Source: Halomonas citrativorans (GTDB lineage: Bacteria; Pseudomonadota; Gammaproteobacteria; Pseudomonadales; Halomonadaceae). From it: a stretch of DNA of 64,000 nt. A model generated the notes under the pieces. The model did not search any database and had not been told where the DNA came from. It saw nothing but the letters and a program-made list of their open reading frames with translations. Position 1 is the stretch's first letter, and every line of letters starts with the position of its first letter. The stretch lies in the NCBI RefSeq assembly GCF_900163645.1, contig NZ_FUKM01000011.1, positions 56,523-120,522 on the forward strand, read 5' to 3'. The position numbers and the translations under genes are program-made. Positions 62,871 through 64,000 of the stretch are shown piece after piece.

Positions 62871-63602
62871 ATGCCAGACGCTTATGCAGGATATTTGCCC
62901 CTTCCACCAGACGCGCTAGAGGATGCCTTGACGAAAATTGAAGCGCCCAGATTCTTTTTAGTGGAGGGGCTTGGGCCGCTGGCAGTGGTGGGGCGGGCGC
63001 ATATCGGGCGTATTTTATGGACGCATGGCGCAGGCGCTGGGCATCAGTCGTCTTTTATGCAGCGCATGATCAATGGGCTGGCAGCCCAGGGGCTTCAGGT
63101 GTTTGCGATTGACTTTCCCTATATGCAGCAGATTAATCAACAGGGGAAACGCCGCCCGCCACCGCCGGTTGCTCACACGGTAGCGCATTTTACTGCCTGG
63201 TATCGTCTGCTTGCGCCATTGGCGGCATCGCCACTGTGGGTGGGCGGAAAGTCGATGGGCGGACGGGTTGCGACGATGTTGGCCAGCCAGCAGGCTTGCC
63301 CTGGTGTTATCGCCGCGGGCTATCCGTTTCATCCGCCGAAAGCACCTGAAAAACGTCGGTTAAGTCACTGGCCTGATATTCACTGTCCGGTACTGGTACT
63401 ACAAGGCGAGCGTGACCCGTTTGGTACGCGTGAAGAAGTAATTGGCTATCCATTAACGCCTCAAACCAGGCTTGACTGGCTAACTGATGGTGACCATGAC
63501 TTTAAGCCAAGGCGTGCTTCTGGATTAAAACATGAGTTTTTGATTGACGAGGCAGCCTCACTTGCGGCATCCTTCGTCCGCGCTCATGGAACGCCTTCGT
63601 GA
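62871..63602 (+). CDS. alpha/beta hydrolase of the KANL3/Tex30 type
   Basis: 243 residues with an early HGAGAGHQSSFM oxyanion block, nucleophile elbow GKSMGGR near residue 149, the acid in GERDPFG and the His in DGDHDF, so the triad is complete. Substrate unknown. A GTG directly before the ATG is an alternative start; AGGAG lies 13 bases upstream of the ATG. It is divergent from the ATPase-like gene. Confidence 0.82.
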   Translation: MPDAYAGYLPLPPDALEDALTKIEAPRFFLVEGLGPLAVVGRAHIGRILWTHGAGAGHQSSFMQRMINGLAAQGLQVFAIDFPYMQQINQQGKRRPPPPVAHTVAHFTAWYRLLAPLAASPLWVGGKSMGGRVATMLASQQACPGVIAAGYPFHPPKAPEKRRLSHWPDIHCPVLVLQGERDPFGTREEVIGYPLTPQTRLDWLTDGDHDFKPRRASGLKHEFLIDEAASLAASFVRAHGTPS

Positions 63603-63649
63603 ATGTGAGCAACGCGCTGGTTTAAATCATAAAGTTTAAACATAACGTG

Positions 63650-63677
63650 TTGACATTCAGCAGGGCTTCTGTAGAAT
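63650..63677 (+). promoter_or_regulatory. promoter of the tRNA-Val/Asp cluster
   Basis: Consensus TTGACA (63650-63655), 16-base spacer, TAGAAT (63672-63677), 19 bases before the first tRNA. Confidence 0.75.
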
Positions 63678-63696
63678 GCAGCGCCACGTGACCAGC

Positions 63697-63772
63697 GGGT
63701 GGTTAGCTCAGTTGGGAGAGCACCAGCCTTACAAGCTGGGGGTCACTGGTTCGAACCCAGTACCACCCACCA
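63697..63772 (+). tRNA. tRNA-Val (anticodon UAC)
   Basis: 76-base cloverleaf: acceptor GGGTGGT/ACCACCC, anticodon loop CTTACAA, T-loop TTCGAAC, encoded CCA. Confidence 0.97.
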
Positions 63773-63831
63773 TCGAAAGATGGTCTGGAAACGTAAAGCA
63801 GTACCAAAGTAATATCAGCATGATGTAATGC

Positions 63832-63908
63832 GGACCGGTAGTTCAGTTGGTTAGAATGCCGGCCTGTCACGCCGGAGGTCGCGAGTTCGAGTCTCGTCCG
63901 GTCCGCCA
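63832..63908 (+). tRNA. tRNA-Asp (anticodon GUC)
   Basis: 77 bases: acceptor GGACCGG/CCGGTCC, anticodon loop CTGTCAC, T-loop TTCGAGT, encoded CCA. Confidence 0.97.
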
Positions 63909-63946
63909 TCATCATACGTTTTACTTTGTAGCAGTTATCGCTATTC

Positions 63947-64000
63947 GGACCGGTAGTTCAGTTGGTTAGAATGCCGGCCTGTCACGCCGGAGGTCGCGAG
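63947..64000 (+). tRNA. tRNA-Asp (anticodon GUC), second copy, cut by window end
   Basis: First 54 bases are identical to the copy upstream, through the anticodon arm; the rest is outside the window. Confidence 0.95.

Overview
The window is a typical chromosomal segment of a free-living gammaproteobacterium. The best fit is Halomonadaceae (Halomonas or a close relative). This rests on protein character, on non-enteric traits (ScpAB condensin parts, single-domain malic enzyme, CrbS/CrbR acetate control, an ANR/FNR-hemN-CcoI block) and on gene orders shared with Pseudomonas and E. coli. No database search was possible, so the genus is an inference. There is no phage, plasmid, CRISPR array or full insertion sequence. 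The segment is almost all core genes, with two short fold-back elements and several decayed enzymes.

Layout. 1-7.2 kb: hslU (cut by the window edge), hslV, an FtsN-like SPOR protein, argS and priA on the minus strand, with rpmE divergent. 7.5-13.3 kb: maeB, tesB, tadA, a type 2 IPP isomerase and mltF. 13.5-22.2 kb: purL, radD, then scpA-scpB-rluB behind a 140-bp MITE-like element. 22.4-22.65 kb: two tRNA-Lys(UUU). 22.9-31.3 kb: nadA, bepA, a TusA-like gene with perM, bcp, and the dapA-bamC-purC block facing trmO. 31.4-42.4 kb: an acetyltransferase, nadC/ampD divergent, aceE-aceF (no pdhR or lpd beside them), adk, tsaB-rsmJ and a ClsB-like phospholipid synthase. 42.4-43.7 kb: a UPF0149 gene and sprT.

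43.9-56.8 kb is an acetate-use module: acs, the response regulator CrbR, the giant transporter-kinase CrbS, an unknown two-helix membrane protein, a sodium:solute symporter with its DUF4212 partner, then a cNMP/CBS/nucleotidyltransferase protein with an exonuclease-like partner. The likely logic is acetate sensing by CrbS, phosphorylation of CrbR, and induction of uptake and Acs. 56.9-62.7 kb is an anaerobic/microaerobic block: ttcA, an FNR/ANR regulator, hemN, a DsbD-like membrane protein and a CcoI-like P-type ATPase. The window ends with an alpha/beta hydrolase and a tRNA cluster (Val, Asp, Asp cut by the edge).

The most unusual points are two pseudo-enzymes kept as intact reading frames. 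The CcoI-like P-type ATPase lacks the whole phosphorylation/nucleotide-binding region and its metal-site residues. The DnaQ-like exonuclease beside the acetate module has lost nearly all catalytic residues. Others are the two fold-back repeats (19.4 kb and 53.6 kb) and a tiny Gly-Tyr-His-repeat reading frame squeezed between the exonuclease and ttcA.
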